A stretch of 64,000 nucleotides of DNA from an uncultured Mycoplasmatota bacterium (GTDB lineage: Bacteria; Bacillota_I; Bacilli_A; RF39; UBA660). Numbering within the stretch: the first letter of the stretch is position 1; every line of letters begins with the position of its first letter. A model generated the notes under the pieces. That model was not told where the DNA came from and did not search any database. It worked only from the letters and a program-made list of their open reading frames with translations. The translations under genes and the position numbers were made by a program. The stretch is from the NCBI GenBank assembly GCA_900546715.1, contig UREA01000001.1:1-64000 (forward strand), read 5' to 3'. Shown here one piece after another: positions 50,504-60,104 of this stretch.

Positions 50504-52264
50504 TTAGTCTATTTTTATTCTAATTGGGTCAGAAATTGTTCCAGATCCAGATGCATATTCTACATCAGAGTTAAGGTAAAAGGTAGGTCTTACAGCATGA
50601 TTAGCATTACCATTTATTGCTCTTAAACCTCCGCGTGCTTCTATGTTATAAGCATAATAACCACTTTCATATGGCAATAGCCATTCAGTTACTCCCATAA
50701 AAATCCAATTATTAATTAAAGATGAATCTGAATAACTTCCTACATTTGATGACCAATTATTTGGACTTGCTGCAAATCCATAGTCTGATACATACATTAA
50801 GGCAACTTTAGTTGTAAAAGTTTGATTAGCAATTTCCTGTTCATAAAAATCTTTAGCCATCCCACTATAACTATCTTCAATTCTACTATTATACCAATTA
50901 TGATCCGAAATCATATTTCTCCAACTGCTTCCAATATTATTTAAAAAATTAGTATTAAAATTAACCGTATTAAGAGTGCTATCCCTCCATGACTCATCCC
51001 AATTCCAACGATATGTACTTACACTATTTAAGCTTCCAGTATAATATGGATTACTTGAACTATTAATAGTGCTATTAGCCATATATTGACCGTTGGTTCC
51101 TAACAAATTACTATTTGCATAATCATATTTTAATAATTTTACCTCATATATTCTATTTTGATTTAAAAATACACCTATAATGCGATACAAATTATCATTT
51201 GGGCATGTACTTGCTGTCGAACCAAAGCATACATAATTATTTGGGTCTGCTCCAACATATCTATATGAGTAATCACCAATCTCATATCGCCCATAAGTAC
51301 CTGATTCATCCATTAAATATAAATTATTACTTCCATCCTGACTATATAAATCGATTATATAATCTGCAAAATAAATAGTAATCTCTTCCGTTGTTGTTGA
51401 TATGTTATATTTTTGTGAATAATAACCATTAACAGCTTCCGCAAAAACCAATATATCATAGGTTACCCCATCCTCTAACGTATTAAAAGTAAAAGAGTTA
51501 GTTGTACTAGTACCAGCTTGATTTTCTCCATTCCCATTCACATAAAAATAATATCTTTCTATTTCAACATCGCTTGTCGCATTTACTGTTAAAGTAAATC
51601 CACTATATGTTATATTACTTACACTAACACTATTAATAACAGGTATAGAAACATCAGTAGTACTAACGCTAAGTTCATATATATTAGATTTAGCATTTGT
51701 GCTATCTACGGCATAAATGCTAATTTTATATTCTGTTAATTTATTTAAATCATTTATTGTTATTACATTACTTGTACTCTCTTGATATTCTTCACTATCA
51801 TTTAATACATAATAATATGTTGTTATACTTCCGTTTTCACTAGTAGCACTTACATCTAATGTAACAGATGATCCTGTTACATTAGTAATACTAACATTAT
51901 CTATCCACACTCCATCATATTTATCAAAATAAACATAACATCTATCTGATGAATTACTAAGTAGATTTACAGTATTATTCTCAGAATTATACTCTAGTTC
52001 TCCGCCATTTTCACAACCACTTAAATTTTCATTAAAAATATATCCGGATTCTGGCCATGTTGTATCTTTGGTTTCAACGTACTCACCTGAACCTGATTCT
52101 GTTTCATACATTAAAGTTATCATATTACTATTTATTACTTGTTTATTTTTTTCAACATTAGATATTATATTATTTTCTTTATTATCCACATTATTAAAGA
52201 AAATAATAGTTACTAAACTTAATGTTAATAACACACTACTTACCAACAATATTTTTTTATTCAT
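50504..52264 (-). CDS. Exported surface protein with Fn3-like domains
   Basis: 586 residues. N-terminal signal/anchor, a pilin-like head (ITLMYETESGSGEYVE, TTWPESGYIFNENLSGCENG), two fibronectin-III-like domains (about 125-205 and 210-295), and a C-terminal ~280-residue module with many Trp and Asn that ends VRPTFYLNSDVEYASGSGT. A remnant of the same ending lies at 21172-21297. No LPXTG signal is visible. Its promoter is covered by an inverted repeat, and a divergent XRE regulator lies next to it, so phase- or condition-dependent expression is likely. Confidence 0.85.
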   Translation of the reverse strand: MNKKILLVSSVLLTLSLVTIIFFNNVDNKENNIISNVEKNKQVINSNMITLMYETESGSGEYVETKDTTWPESGYIFNENLSGCENGGELEYNSENNTVNLLSNSSDRCYVYFDKYDGVWIDNVSITNVTGSSVTLDVSATSENGSITTYYYVLNDSEEYQESTSNVITINDLNKLTEYKISIYAVDSTNAKSNIYELSVSTTDVSIPVINSVSVSNITYSGFTLTVNATSDVEIERYYFYVNGNGENQAGTSTTNSFTFNTLEDGVTYDILVFAEAVNGYYSQKYNISTTTEEITIYFADYIIDLYSQDGSNNLYLMDESGTYGRYEIGDYSYRYVGADPNNYVCFGSTASTCPNDNLYRIIGVFLNQNRIYEVKLLKYDYANSNLLGTNGQYMANSTINSSSNPYYTGSLNSVSTYRWNWDESWRDSTLNTVNFNTNFLNNIGSSWRNMISDHNWYNSRIEDSYSGMAKDFYEQEIANQTFTTKVALMYVSDYGFAASPNNWSSNVGSYSDSSLINNWIFMGVTEWLLPYESGYYAYNIEARGGLRAINGNANHAVRPTFYLNSDVEYASGSGTISDPIRIKID

Positions 52265-52289
52265 GTACTACACCTTACCTTACAAAATT

Positions 52290-52324
52290 ATTATATCACA
52301 CTTTATCTACGAACGATAGATAAA
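52290..52324. promoter_or_regulatory. Inverted-repeat operator in the surface-protein promoter
   Basis: TTTATCTA (52302-52309) and TAGATAAA (52317-52324) form perfect 8-bp arms with 7 bp between. It overlaps the -35 position of the minus promoter whose -10 TATAAT is at 52290-52295, and lies upstream of the divergent XRE gene. Confidence 0.65.
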
Positions 52325-52377
52325 ATTTAAACTAATATATTGAGATAATATAAGTAACAAGTGAGTGATTATAAATT

Positions 52378-52617
52378 ATGGATAGAAACGATGAAAATTA
52401 TATTTATTATGTAATAGGACAAAATATTAAAAAACAAAGAAAACTAAAAAACTTAACTCAAGAACAATTAGCAGAAAAATGCAATTATTCTTTAAGTTTT
52501 ATAGGTAATTTAGAAAGTACTAAAGTATTTCAAACTATATCTGTAGGAAGTTTATATCACATAGCTAAAGTATTAGATATAAGTATATTAGAACTATTTA
52601 AAGATATTGATAGGTAA
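52378..52617 (+). CDS. XRE-family regulator
   Basis: 79 residues, essentially one helix-turn-helix domain: IGQNIKKQRKLKNLTQEQLA, EKCNYSLSFIGNLES and VSIGSLYHIAKVLDIS-like helix 4. No other domain. It is transcribed divergently from the surface-protein gene and faces a perfect inverted repeat, so it is the likely regulator of that gene. The Shine-Dalgarno sequence is GTGAGTGA-like and weak. Confidence 0.88.
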   Translation: MDRNDENYIYYVIGQNIKKQRKLKNLTQEQLAEKCNYSLSFIGNLESTKVFQTISVGSLYHIAKVLDISILELFKDIDR

Positions 52618-52650
52618 AAAAACTTACCTTTGATTTAGGTAAGTTTTTAT
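52612..52650. terminator. Bidirectional terminator between XRE and Fic genes
   Basis: AACTTACCT and AGGTAAGTT form a 9-bp stem with A-run on one side and T-run on the other, serving both convergent genes. Confidence 0.8.
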
Positions 52651-53669
52651 AATATAATCCATTCTCCATTCTTTTTACTATTTTTTCTAGTAATTAATCC
52701 TTTATTTTGCATTTCAGTCATTCTTGTTTTTACTGTTCTTAATGATTTATTAATAAGCCTAGCAATTTCTTCTTGAGTAATCGAAGGATTATTTTTTATT
52801 ATATTAATAATTGCTTGTTCTTCTAAAGAATGTTTATTGTATTTATAATCAACATGAGTATATCTATTTTTTAATTCATAATTTGTATCCGTCAAAAGAT
52901 TATAAAAGAATTTTTCTAAAAACGAAATATCTTCAAATATATTTTTTTCATAGTTTTTATAATTTGCTCTAACTAATGAATTTCTAAAATACCATGAATA
53001 TTTAGCAAAAGTATCATCATTAATATCAAATCCAAATGTTTTTAAATATTTTATGATAAATACTGCAACAGATCGAGTATTACCTTCACAAAAAGGATGA
53101 ATTTGCCATATGTTAGAAGTAAATTTACATAAATGTTTTATTGCTTCATCGAGAGTTTTATCTTTATATGAATATTCTTTTTCTTCATCAAAATCATATT
53201 TTAAAGCTGCTTCAATTGTTTCAAAAGATGCATAAGTAACTGTATCACCATTTAAAACCCATTCATTTTTTATAAAGTTATAATCTCTTATTTTTCCAGC
53301 ATCCTTAAAGATTCCTGAAAATAATCTTTTATGAATATTAATTAATTCAGTTGGATTAAATGTAAAAGATTTTTCACTTAATAATTCAGTAATTCTTACA
53401 GAAACTTTATCAGCTTCTTCACTAGCCTCTTCATGTTTTCTATTATCTAATACTTTATAATATTGATTAATTCTTTTTTCTGCTTCTTTTAAATCGATAT
53501 TGCCTTCAATATGTTCTTTGGCGGTTTCAATTAAATATTTCGATGGTTTTAATCCATCAACATCTTGAAGGCCAATAGCAATTTCCCAATTTTTAGCTTT
53601 CTCTACAGTATTATCTTCAGAACTTTTTATATATTCTGATAATTCTAAATTCCATTTTTCTTTTTCCAT
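52647..53669 (-). CDS. Fic-family protein with N-terminal VbhA-like and C-terminal HTH
   Basis: 340 residues. Residues 45-70 (YLIETAKEHIEGNIDLKEAE) resemble a fused VbhA-type inhibitory domain, though the S/T of its key motif is replaced. The Fic core carries HPFCEGNTRS at 191-200, matching HPFx(D/E)GNxR, so AMP transfer is possible. The C-terminal winged helix (NPSITQEEIARLINKSLRTV) suggests DNA binding. Three copies of a TTGCACTTTAAAT repeat lie upstream, a likely autoregulatory operator. Confidence 0.9.
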   Translation of the reverse strand: MEKEKWNLELSEYIKSSEDNTVEKAKNWEIAIGLQDVDGLKPSKYLIETAKEHIEGNIDLKEAEKRINQYYKVLDNRKHEEASEEADKVSVRITELLSEKSFTFNPTELINIHKRLFSGIFKDAGKIRDYNFIKNEWVLNGDTVTYASFETIEAALKYDFDEEKEYSYKDKTLDEAIKHLCKFTSNIWQIHPFCEGNTRSVAVFIIKYLKTFGFDINDDTFAKYSWYFRNSLVRANYKNYEKNIFEDISFLEKFFYNLLTDTNYELKNRYTHVDYKYNKHSLEEQAIINIIKNNPSITQEEIARLINKSLRTVKTRMTEMQNKGLITRKNSKKNGEWIIL

Positions 53670-53720
53670 TTCAATACCTCTTACTACTATATATTATATC
53701 ATTAATTTTCTTATAAAACA

Positions 53721-53771
53721 ATTTAAAGTGCAAATTTTGCACTTTAAATTTAAATAATTGCACTTTAAATT
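53721..53771. repeat. Three TTGCACTTTAAAT sites upstream of fic
   Basis: One inverted copy (53721-53733) and two direct copies (53737-53750 and 53758-53771), the direct ones 21 bp apart. They fill the gap between the permease stop and the Fic promoter. Confidence 0.8.
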
Positions 53772-56319
53772 AGATATTATCATTTCTAATAGTTTCAATT
53801 ATATTTTGTTTATTAATTTTTTTAACTGAGAAATGCATTATTATACTTATTAGTAAGAATACTACAATACTAGCTATAATAATAGACTCCCAAGGTATAA
53901 CATAACCTAAATCATTACCAACTTCAAAAGCTTTATAAATTAGAATTGAACCAATTATACCTAAAGGTATACCAATAACTAATGATTTAGTTCCATAAAA
54001 TAAACTTTCTAATCTAACCATTTTATTAAATTCATGTTTGGTCATACCAATTGATTTTAACATTGCAAATTCTTTACTTCTTAAATTCATATTAGTAGTT
54101 ATTGTATTAAATATATTTGTAATACCTATTAAACTTATAACTATAATAAATCCATAAAGGAATATTGCTACTAAAATAAGCATTGATCTATTAGCTTGAA
54201 CTTCAGCATCAACATTATAAACATAAGAATTAAAAGTTGTATTTTTTAAATAATCATTAGTTGTTTTTTCTAAGTTTTCAACATCATTACTACTAATATA
54301 TAATCCTTCATAATTATATGTTAAATTATCCATAAATTCATCACTTACTATAATGTAGCCAGAATCAGTGTAAACTCCTTCTAGACCCATTGGTCTTTTT
54401 TCGGTCCTTGTAGCAATAGGGATTGTTACATTAGATCCATTAATTACACCACTAAAACTTGTTACATCTTTATAAACATTTATAGTTTCATAGTGATCAA
54501 GTTGATAAATTGAAACATCATCTATAAGTATTCCTTTATCTTTATAGCTGCTAACATTGCCACCGATTTCTTTAATGAATCTCTCATACTCTTCATTGCC
54601 TAAAGATATTACAGAAATATTAGCTATTAATTCTTCTTCAGAAGTATCATATCTATTTAAATATTCTCCAAAATTTTGATAGAATCCTTCTTCACTCATA
54701 TAATCAAGAGCACTAACTTCTAAAAGAGTTGTTCTGTGAAGAGCATATCTATCAATATCTTCAAAAGATAATATTTCTTCATAAGCCTTTGCTACTTCAT
54801 CTTTATTATCAGAATTAACTAACACCATAAAATTATATTGATAGTCACTGTAATACATACCAGTTAGTTTAAAACCATAATTTAGTAGAGAAGATAAAGA
54901 GATGAATACTGCAACACTTACTACTAAAGAGACAACTGTAGTTCTATATTTCTTGCGAGCCCTTTTTAAATTTTTATAAGCAATTTCGCCGCCGATACCA
55001 AAAAGTTTGCTAATTATTTTTGGAGTTTTTAATTTTTTTGCATTAATTTTTATTTCATTGTTATTACGAATAGCTTCAATTGGAGAAATCTTAGAAGATC
55101 TTCTAGCAGCACTAATTACTGATAGATAAATTGTAATACTAGCTAAGATTATACTTAACAATATAGGTATTAAAGGAACACTAAAGACAAATTTAATATC
55201 ATTTAGAAAATCTCCAAGTAAAAGATTAACAATTATAGATAATATGAAACAGGCTAGTATCCCACAAAGTATACCTAAAGGTATAGCAATAACACCTAGG
55301 ATAAAACCTTCATATAAAACATTTTTCTTAATTTGTTTACTTGTTGCTCCAACACTTGCAAGCATTCCATATTGTTTAGTTTTCTCCATTATCGAAATAT
55401 TAAAACTATTACGAATTACAAAGATGCTTGTAACAATTATTATACCAATTACAACTCCCGCAATAGCATAAAGCATACTTTGATTGCTATCACTTAAAGA
55501 TACACCTTCCCAGCGTAATAATTCATTATTTAAATTATAACTATAATTTTTTAGGGCATTAGAATTTTCCAAATTTTCTACAAAGGTTTCATAATAACTA
55601 GGATTTTTAAATAATAAGGATACATCATAGCCTTGAATGTTTTCTGAATTATAAGTAATTGCAGTAAAACCGGGAGCACTGAATGACTCAATACTAGTAT
55701 TAACCCGCTCCATTATGCCTACAACTGTAAATTCCCCGGTATAAGTATTAGCTAAAGATTCATGACACTCATCTAATGTTTCGCCATCTGGTACAAAGTA
55801 TGGATTAGTTTGGGTAAGAGCACTGCCATCACTACAAACTCTATTACCAATTTCTAAGGTGATTCTATCCCCAATTTGCATATTGACTGAAGCATTAGTT
55901 AAAACTGTCTCCGGTATTACTATTTCATGAGAATTTTCTGGTAATCTACCATCAATTAAATGAACTTTGCTATTTTCTAAAGCTTCTTTATTATAACTTA
56001 AAATATACAAATATGGCTTATATTCATTTTCACTACCTTCTAAATTTGCATAACCTAATATTCCTACTTTATACATAGTATCAACATAACGATTGTTTTC
56101 AAAATATTTTAAATCATCGGCACTTACATTTTCTACAGTTATATGTCTATTGCCATATTCATCTTTGGCATTTTCTACTAAAGTTGCCATAAAACTACTT
56201 ACCATACCCGCAACAGCACATATAAGAGCAGTTGAAAGCATTATCCCAATTATTGTTACTATTGTTCTTTTTTTATTAAGTTTTAAATTCTTAATAGTTA
56301 GTTTATTTAATATATTCAT
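53770..56319 (-). CDS. FtsX-type ABC permease (MacB-like)
   Basis: 849 residues: first membrane helix, a ~250-residue extracellular domain with Cys pair, three FtsX helices (YAIAGVVIGIIIVTSIFVIR, EKTKQYGMLASVGATSKQIK cytoplasmic motif), a second helix, another extracellular domain and three more FtsX helices. This two-domain, ten-helix layout is typical of Firmicutes peptide-resistance or signalling ABC permeases. It starts two bases after the ATPase gene. Confidence 0.88.
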   Translation of the reverse strand: MNILNKLTIKNLKLNKKRTIVTIIGIMLSTALICAVAGMVSSFMATLVENAKDEYGNRHITVENVSADDLKYFENNRYVDTMYKVGILGYANLEGSENEYKPYLYILSYNKEALENSKVHLIDGRLPENSHEIVIPETVLTNASVNMQIGDRITLEIGNRVCSDGSALTQTNPYFVPDGETLDECHESLANTYTGEFTVVGIMERVNTSIESFSAPGFTAITYNSENIQGYDVSLLFKNPSYYETFVENLENSNALKNYSYNLNNELLRWEGVSLSDSNQSMLYAIAGVVIGIIIVTSIFVIRNSFNISIMEKTKQYGMLASVGATSKQIKKNVLYEGFILGVIAIPLGILCGILACFILSIIVNLLLGDFLNDIKFVFSVPLIPILLSIILASITIYLSVISAARRSSKISPIEAIRNNNEIKINAKKLKTPKIISKLFGIGGEIAYKNLKRARKKYRTTVVSLVVSVAVFISLSSLLNYGFKLTGMYYSDYQYNFMVLVNSDNKDEVAKAYEEILSFEDIDRYALHRTTLLEVSALDYMSEEGFYQNFGEYLNRYDTSEEELIANISVISLGNEEYERFIKEIGGNVSSYKDKGILIDDVSIYQLDHYETINVYKDVTSFSGVINGSNVTIPIATRTEKRPMGLEGVYTDSGYIIVSDEFMDNLTYNYEGLYISSNDVENLEKTTNDYLKNTTFNSYVYNVDAEVQANRSMLILVAIFLYGFIIVISLIGITNIFNTITTNMNLRSKEFAMLKSIGMTKHEFNKMVRLESLFYGTKSLVIGIPLGIIGSILIYKAFEVGNDLGYVIPWESIIIASIVVFLLISIIMHFSVKKINKQNIIETIRNDNI

Positions 56320-56321
56320 AA

Positions 56322-56999
56322 TTAATTCCTTACATCACTAACTATTTTTCCATCTTCAATTGTGATAATCCGATTACAAGATGCCGCAATTTCTAAATCA
56401 TGAGTAATAACAATAATTGTTTGATTATATTTTTCATTAGATTTTTTTAACAGAGACACAATTTCATCACTAGCTTTAGAATCTAGGTTCCCTGTTGGTT
56501 CATCCGCTAAAACTAAAGCAGGATTATTAATTAAGGCTCTACCAATTGATGCTCTTTGTTGTTCTCCACCAGAAAGTTCATTAGGTAAATGCTTTTTTCT
56601 TTTACTTAAACCTAGAGTTTTAATTAAGTCATCTAAATAATCCCCATTAACGCTCCTATTATCAAGTTTCGCTGGCAAAGTAATATTTTCTTCAATATCA
56701 AGTATGGGAATTAAATTATAAAATTGGTAAATTATCCCAACTTGTCTTCTTCTAAAAATTGCTAGGGCATCATTATCCATTTCATAGATATCCACGCCAT
56801 CAATAAATACTTTACCTGTACTGGGTCTATCTACACCTCCAAGTAAATGTAAAAGTGTTGACTTACCACTACCTGATGCTCCAACAATAGCGACAAAATC
56901 TCCCTTTTCTACTGAAAAAGAAATGTCATCAACAGCTTTAACTATTGTTTCGCCTTTTCCATAAATTTTTGATAAATGTTCTACTTTTAAAATTTCCAT
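56322..56999 (-). CDS. LolD/MacB-type ABC ATPase
   Basis: 225 residues. Walker A IVGASGSGKSTLLHLLGG, signature PNELSGGEQQRASIGRAL, Walker B LVLADEPTGNLDSKAS, H-loop VITHDLEIA. The sequence matches the MJ0796/MacB subgroup that drives mechanotransmission by FtsX permeases. It is upstream of and paired with the 849-residue permease. Confidence 0.95.
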   Translation of the reverse strand: MEILKVEHLSKIYGKGETIVKAVDDISFSVEKGDFVAIVGASGSGKSTLLHLLGGVDRPSTGKVFIDGVDIYEMDNDALAIFRRRQVGIIYQFYNLIPILDIEENITLPAKLDNRSVNGDYLDDLIKTLGLSKRKKHLPNELSGGEQQRASIGRALINNPALVLADEPTGNLDSKASDEIVSLLKKSNEKYNQTIIVITHDLEIAASCNRIITIEDGKIVSDVRN

Positions 57000-57063
57000 T
57001 TAATCAGTCCTTTCAATATTAGTATATTTTTCTAAAATGACTATTAAATGACTTTTTATTATT

Positions 57064-57810
57064 TTAGACAAAATTAAAGGAATTATCATAATATTCTATA
57101 TTTTCTATTCTATATAATATATCTAAATACTCTTCTTCTAAATCCGTATTAGAAAAATATATATATTCCCCATCCACTATCCAATCATCTTTATTATCAC
57201 TCAGAAAAGTATAAAATTCTTCATATAAATCAAGCACACTTAAAACAAAATCTAAATTTGATTCAATAGTTAAAGCATCATCTTCAATTGAATCAGCATC
57301 AAATATTAATTCCTTATAATAATCTTTATAATAACTAAATATATTATCATTTAGATAAGACAAAACTACATTTTCTTGTAATAAATTAACAAAATTTTCT
57401 TGTATATCCGTAATTTCTAAAGAAACATCACTAATTATTCTCAAAGAATCATTAAATTCTGGCATATCACTATAAAAGTTTTCCATACTTAAAACCATTA
57501 TAAATTCTTCATTGTCATTTAATTCATCAATTCTTCTAGCATAATATAATATATCTTTCAAATACTCTTTGGTAGCTTTTTCCACTACTAAATAATCACC
57601 AGAACTAACATAATTATTTAATAAATCATCAATTCTCGGATCAAACATATCATAATTTACTAAATAATCTATTTCTGATAAATTATTTTCAATTTTTAAT
57701 TCTTGATTTACACTATAAAATATTACGCTTCCAAAAAATATGGCAGCAATTACAAATATACTTGATAATGTAAGAATAATTCCTATTGTTAATTTACTAG
57801 TCCTCTTCAT
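57064..57810 (-). CDS. Membrane-anchored helical protein of unknown function
   Basis: 248 residues. One N-terminal membrane helix (LTIGIILTLSSIFVIAAIFF), then an outer domain rich in Asp, Glu and Tyr, mostly helical. No motif recognised. Twelve upstream codons are not used; the ATG with TGAT... before it begins MKRTSKLT. It lies between the ABC genes and the CotF pair with its own spacing. Confidence 0.72.
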   Translation of the reverse strand: MKRTSKLTIGIILTLSSIFVIAAIFFGSVIFYSVNQELKIENNLSEIDYLVNYDMFDPRIDDLLNNYVSSGDYLVVEKATKEYLKDILYYARRIDELNDNEEFIMVLSMENFYSDMPEFNDSLRIISDVSLEITDIQENFVNLLQENVVLSYLNDNIFSYYKDYYKELIFDADSIEDDALTIESNLDFVLSVLDLYEEFYTFLSDNKDDWIVDGEYIYFSNTDLEEEYLDILYRIENIEYYDNSFNFV

Positions 57811-57903
57811 AATTATCACTACTAAAATTTTATCATAAATTACCAAATAATAACAGAGTAAATACTTTAATTTGACAAATAATAATTATGGGAGGTAAAG
57901 ATT

Positions 57904-58119
57904 ATGAAAGATATTCCTGAAATGATATCTACAAAAGATAGTGCATACATAAAAGATATGTTTAATTGGAATTATGTAGCGTATAAAAAGTTTGATAGTT
58001 ATTTAGAATCTATTCAAGATGAAGAGATTGCTAAATTAGTTGAAAATTTAGTAGATTTACATTTTAATAATTGTAATACTATTTTAAACTTATTAGAAAG
58101 TGGTGGATCAAATGAGTGA
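57904..58119 (+). CDS. CotF-like spore coat protein, small partner
   Basis: 71 residues with NWNYVAYKKFDSYLESIQDE and HFNNCNTILNLLESG, resembling the short helical members of the CotF spore-coat group. GGGAGG precedes the ATG. It ends with TGA, overlapping the start of the next gene. Likely a coat or coat-assembly protein made in the mother cell; the promoter could not be assigned to a sporulation sigma factor by eye. Confidence 0.75.
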   Translation: MKDIPEMISTKDSAYIKDMFNWNYVAYKKFDSYLESIQDEEIAKLVENLVDLHFNNCNTILNLLESGGSNE

Positions 58120-58366
58120 TAAAGAATATATCATGGATATACTGGATACAGAAAAAAGTATGTCCGTCAATATGACATATGCTTTAAATGAAGCAAGTTG
58201 TGATAAATTATATAAAGAATATTTCAAAATGTTTGAAAGTATCAATAAATCTGCTAAAGAAGTATTTAATCTAGCTTATAAAAATGGTTTTTATGAGTTA
58301 GAAGAAGAAACAGGTACTAAAATTAATAAAGCAATTAAAACATTAACTGAAGAATTAGAAAAATAA
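58112..58366 (+). CDS. CotF-family spore coat protein
   Basis: 84 residues. The sequence SDKEYIMDILDTEKSMSVNM, TYALNEASCDKLYKEYFKMF and NLAYKNGFYELEEE follows the CotF family pattern (ferritin-like helices). GGTGGATCAA provides the ribosome-binding site, inside the first gene's end; the start overlaps the earlier stop by eight bases. The pair is one of the few plus-strand units. Coat function is inferred from the family. Confidence 0.82.
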   Translation: MSDKEYIMDILDTEKSMSVNMTYALNEASCDKLYKEYFKMFESINKSAKEVFNLAYKNGFYELEEETGTKINKAIKTLTEELEK

Positions 58367-58370
58367 AATT

Positions 58371-58404
58371 AAGGATTGGTTTTTAAATCAATCCTTCTTT
58401 TTCT
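58371..58404 (+). terminator. Terminator of the CotF-like pair
   Basis: AAGGATTG and CAATCCTT form an 8-bp stem followed by CTTTTTCT on the plus strand. Confidence 0.8.
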
Positions 58405-58441
58405 GTATAATAATATTTTTACACATGCTAATGACATATTT

Positions 58442-58470
58442 TTGACATTCATTTGAACTTGTGATATTAT
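58442..58470 (+). promoter_or_regulatory. Strong promoter of a small RNA
   Basis: TTGACA (58442-58447), 17-bp spacer, TATTAT (58465-58470): near-consensus sigma-A promoter with a start near 58477. Confidence 0.8.
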
Positions 58471-58476
58471 ACTTAC

Positions 58477-58548
58477 AGAAAGCCGAACAATTCGTGAAAC
58501 GGGTGGGCAATTGGAGCCCTCTCACGCAGTAACGATTGTTCGGTTTTT
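58477..58548 (+). ncRNA. Orphan structured small RNA (~72 nt)
   Basis: Outer stem CCGAACAAT (58483-58491) with ATTGTTCGG (58535-58543) followed by TTTTT as terminator. Inside it, CGTGA (58493-58497) pairs with TCACG (58522-58526) and GGGC (58505-58508) with GCCC (58516-58519), leaving CAGTAACG single-stranded. No ORF of note. I cannot match it to a known family. Confidence 0.7.
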
Positions 58549-58560
58549 ATGTATGTTTTT

Positions 58561-60081
58561 TTATTCAACTATAGAACTAATATTATTAAGTCTTTCTTCT
58601 AGTTCAGCAATTTTATCTTCTAATTCACTAATTGTTTCGTCTTTATTGTAATTTTCTTCTTCTAATCTATTAATTTCATTAATGTAATATGATTCTTGTT
58701 CCATTTCTTCCTCATACTTGTTTTGTTCTAAAATAGTATTATTTTTCAATGTTTCAATATTACTTGAACTGGTTGTAATAGTAATACTTACATAACTTAA
58801 ATCATCATAATTATATAAAACTTTATCTTTTAAATCATCTTTAAGTAAGTCTAGGTAATTCATAGTTTTATTCCATGGAACATAACTATAAGCATTTAAA
58901 TATTTATTAAATATTTCCACATTCATACTTAAATAATCTTCATAATATTCTACATTTACTTTTATTTGATCAGTTAAAGTATCATCAACTACATATTCTA
59001 AATCATAATAGCCACCAATTGAAACTACTAAATTATCTTGCATATCAAAAACATATTCTTCGTTTTCTAATTTAGCATTAATAGGAAGTCTATCAATGTA
59101 TTCTACTCTAGTAAATTCATAAGTGGCAGTAGCACAACCAATACCAAATACAACAATACTACTCATAAATACCCAAAACATTCTTTTAAAAGGAATAGTA
59201 CTACTTAACAAAAATCTAATTAATAGTTCTGTAATAATTCCTAAAACAACTGTTGCTCCAAGTAAAGTTATAAATACTCCGATAAAATGAATGCCAATAA
59301 ATTCAGCAATTAAAGATAGAGTTGTACCAATTACTAGTATTATAAAAAATAGTAAAACAAGCATCAATATAAAGAATAAACATATCTTAATAAATATTGT
59401 AAATAATCTTCCTAGTACATCAAAAATAACAAATGAATGTTTTTCGGCTTTTTCTGGTATTTTTATTTCTTCTTTAATAACTTCTGTTTTTTCTTCACTT
59501 TCTTCTTTATTAACTTTTTCTTTTACTTTTGCTACACCATTATATTTATCTAGAAATCTACTTTTATAAACAAAGATAAATATTGTAACAAATAAAATAA
59601 GATAAATTACATTTGATAAAAATAACCAAATACTATTTAAAATATCAAATGCTTTTGGAGAAAAATTAATAAATATATCTCGTACTGATGCATTAATATA
59701 ATTAAATGGTATTTTTAAAACTAATAATATTAAAAATAAAATTATTAATTCTGTAATACATTTAGCAAGTTCTTTTTTGCTCATATTTTTAAACATTTCA
59801 ATACTTTTATTAATCATATCAAGTATTGCATAGAAGATGTTGCTAAAATTATTTTTCTTCTTATCCATTATATTCTTATCAGTAATTTCATCATTAGTTA
59901 GTTCATCTAGCGAAACATTAAATATTTTACATAGACTTAATAATTTATCCATTTCGGGGTATGTTGTACCACTTTCCCATTTAGATACTGATTGTCTTGA
60001 AACATCTAGTAAATCTGCTAGTTGTTCTTGAGAGTAACCTTTTTCCTTTCTTAACTTTTGGAGTTTTTCACAAAACTTCAT
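58561..60081 (-). CDS. Membrane-bound XRE-type regulator with coiled coil
   Basis: 506 residues. N-terminal XRE helix-turn-helix (LRKEKGYSQEQLADLLDVSR, then QSVSKWESGTTYPEM), four or five membrane helices, an outer domain, and a C-terminal coiled coil (EEENYNKDETISELEDKIAE). GAGGTGGTGAATT precedes the ATG. A block similar to its own upstream region lies before a 40-residue membrane peptide at 61609, so it may control both. Confidence 0.88.
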   Translation of the reverse strand: MKFCEKLQKLRKEKGYSQEQLADLLDVSRQSVSKWESGTTYPEMDKLLSLCKIFNVSLDELTNDEITDKNIMDKKKNNFSNIFYAILDMINKSIEMFKNMSKKELAKCITELIILFLILLVLKIPFNYINASVRDIFINFSPKAFDILNSIWLFLSNVIYLILFVTIFIFVYKSRFLDKYNGVAKVKEKVNKEESEEKTEVIKEEIKIPEKAEKHSFVIFDVLGRLFTIFIKICLFFILMLVLLFFIILVIGTTLSLIAEFIGIHFIGVFITLLGATVVLGIITELLIRFLLSSTIPFKRMFWVFMSSIVVFGIGCATATYEFTRVEYIDRLPINAKLENEEYVFDMQDNLVVSIGGYYDLEYVVDDTLTDQIKVNVEYYEDYLSMNVEIFNKYLNAYSYVPWNKTMNYLDLLKDDLKDKVLYNYDDLSYVSITITTSSSNIETLKNNTILEQNKYEEEMEQESYYINEINRLEEENYNKDETISELEDKIAELEERLNNISSIVE

Positions 60082-60104
60082 AATTCACCACCTCGCCATA
60101 ATTC

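Noticed and set aside
52068..52319. Open frame on the opposite strand of the surface-protein gene
   Set aside because: A shadow frame with no ribosome-binding site, overlapping a well-supported gene; similar shadows occur across the window.
48605..56999. BceRS-AB-type antibiotic-sensing module
   Set aside because: The kinase has a sizeable extracellular sensor, unlike BceS, and unrelated genes separate it from the FtsX-type ABC pair.
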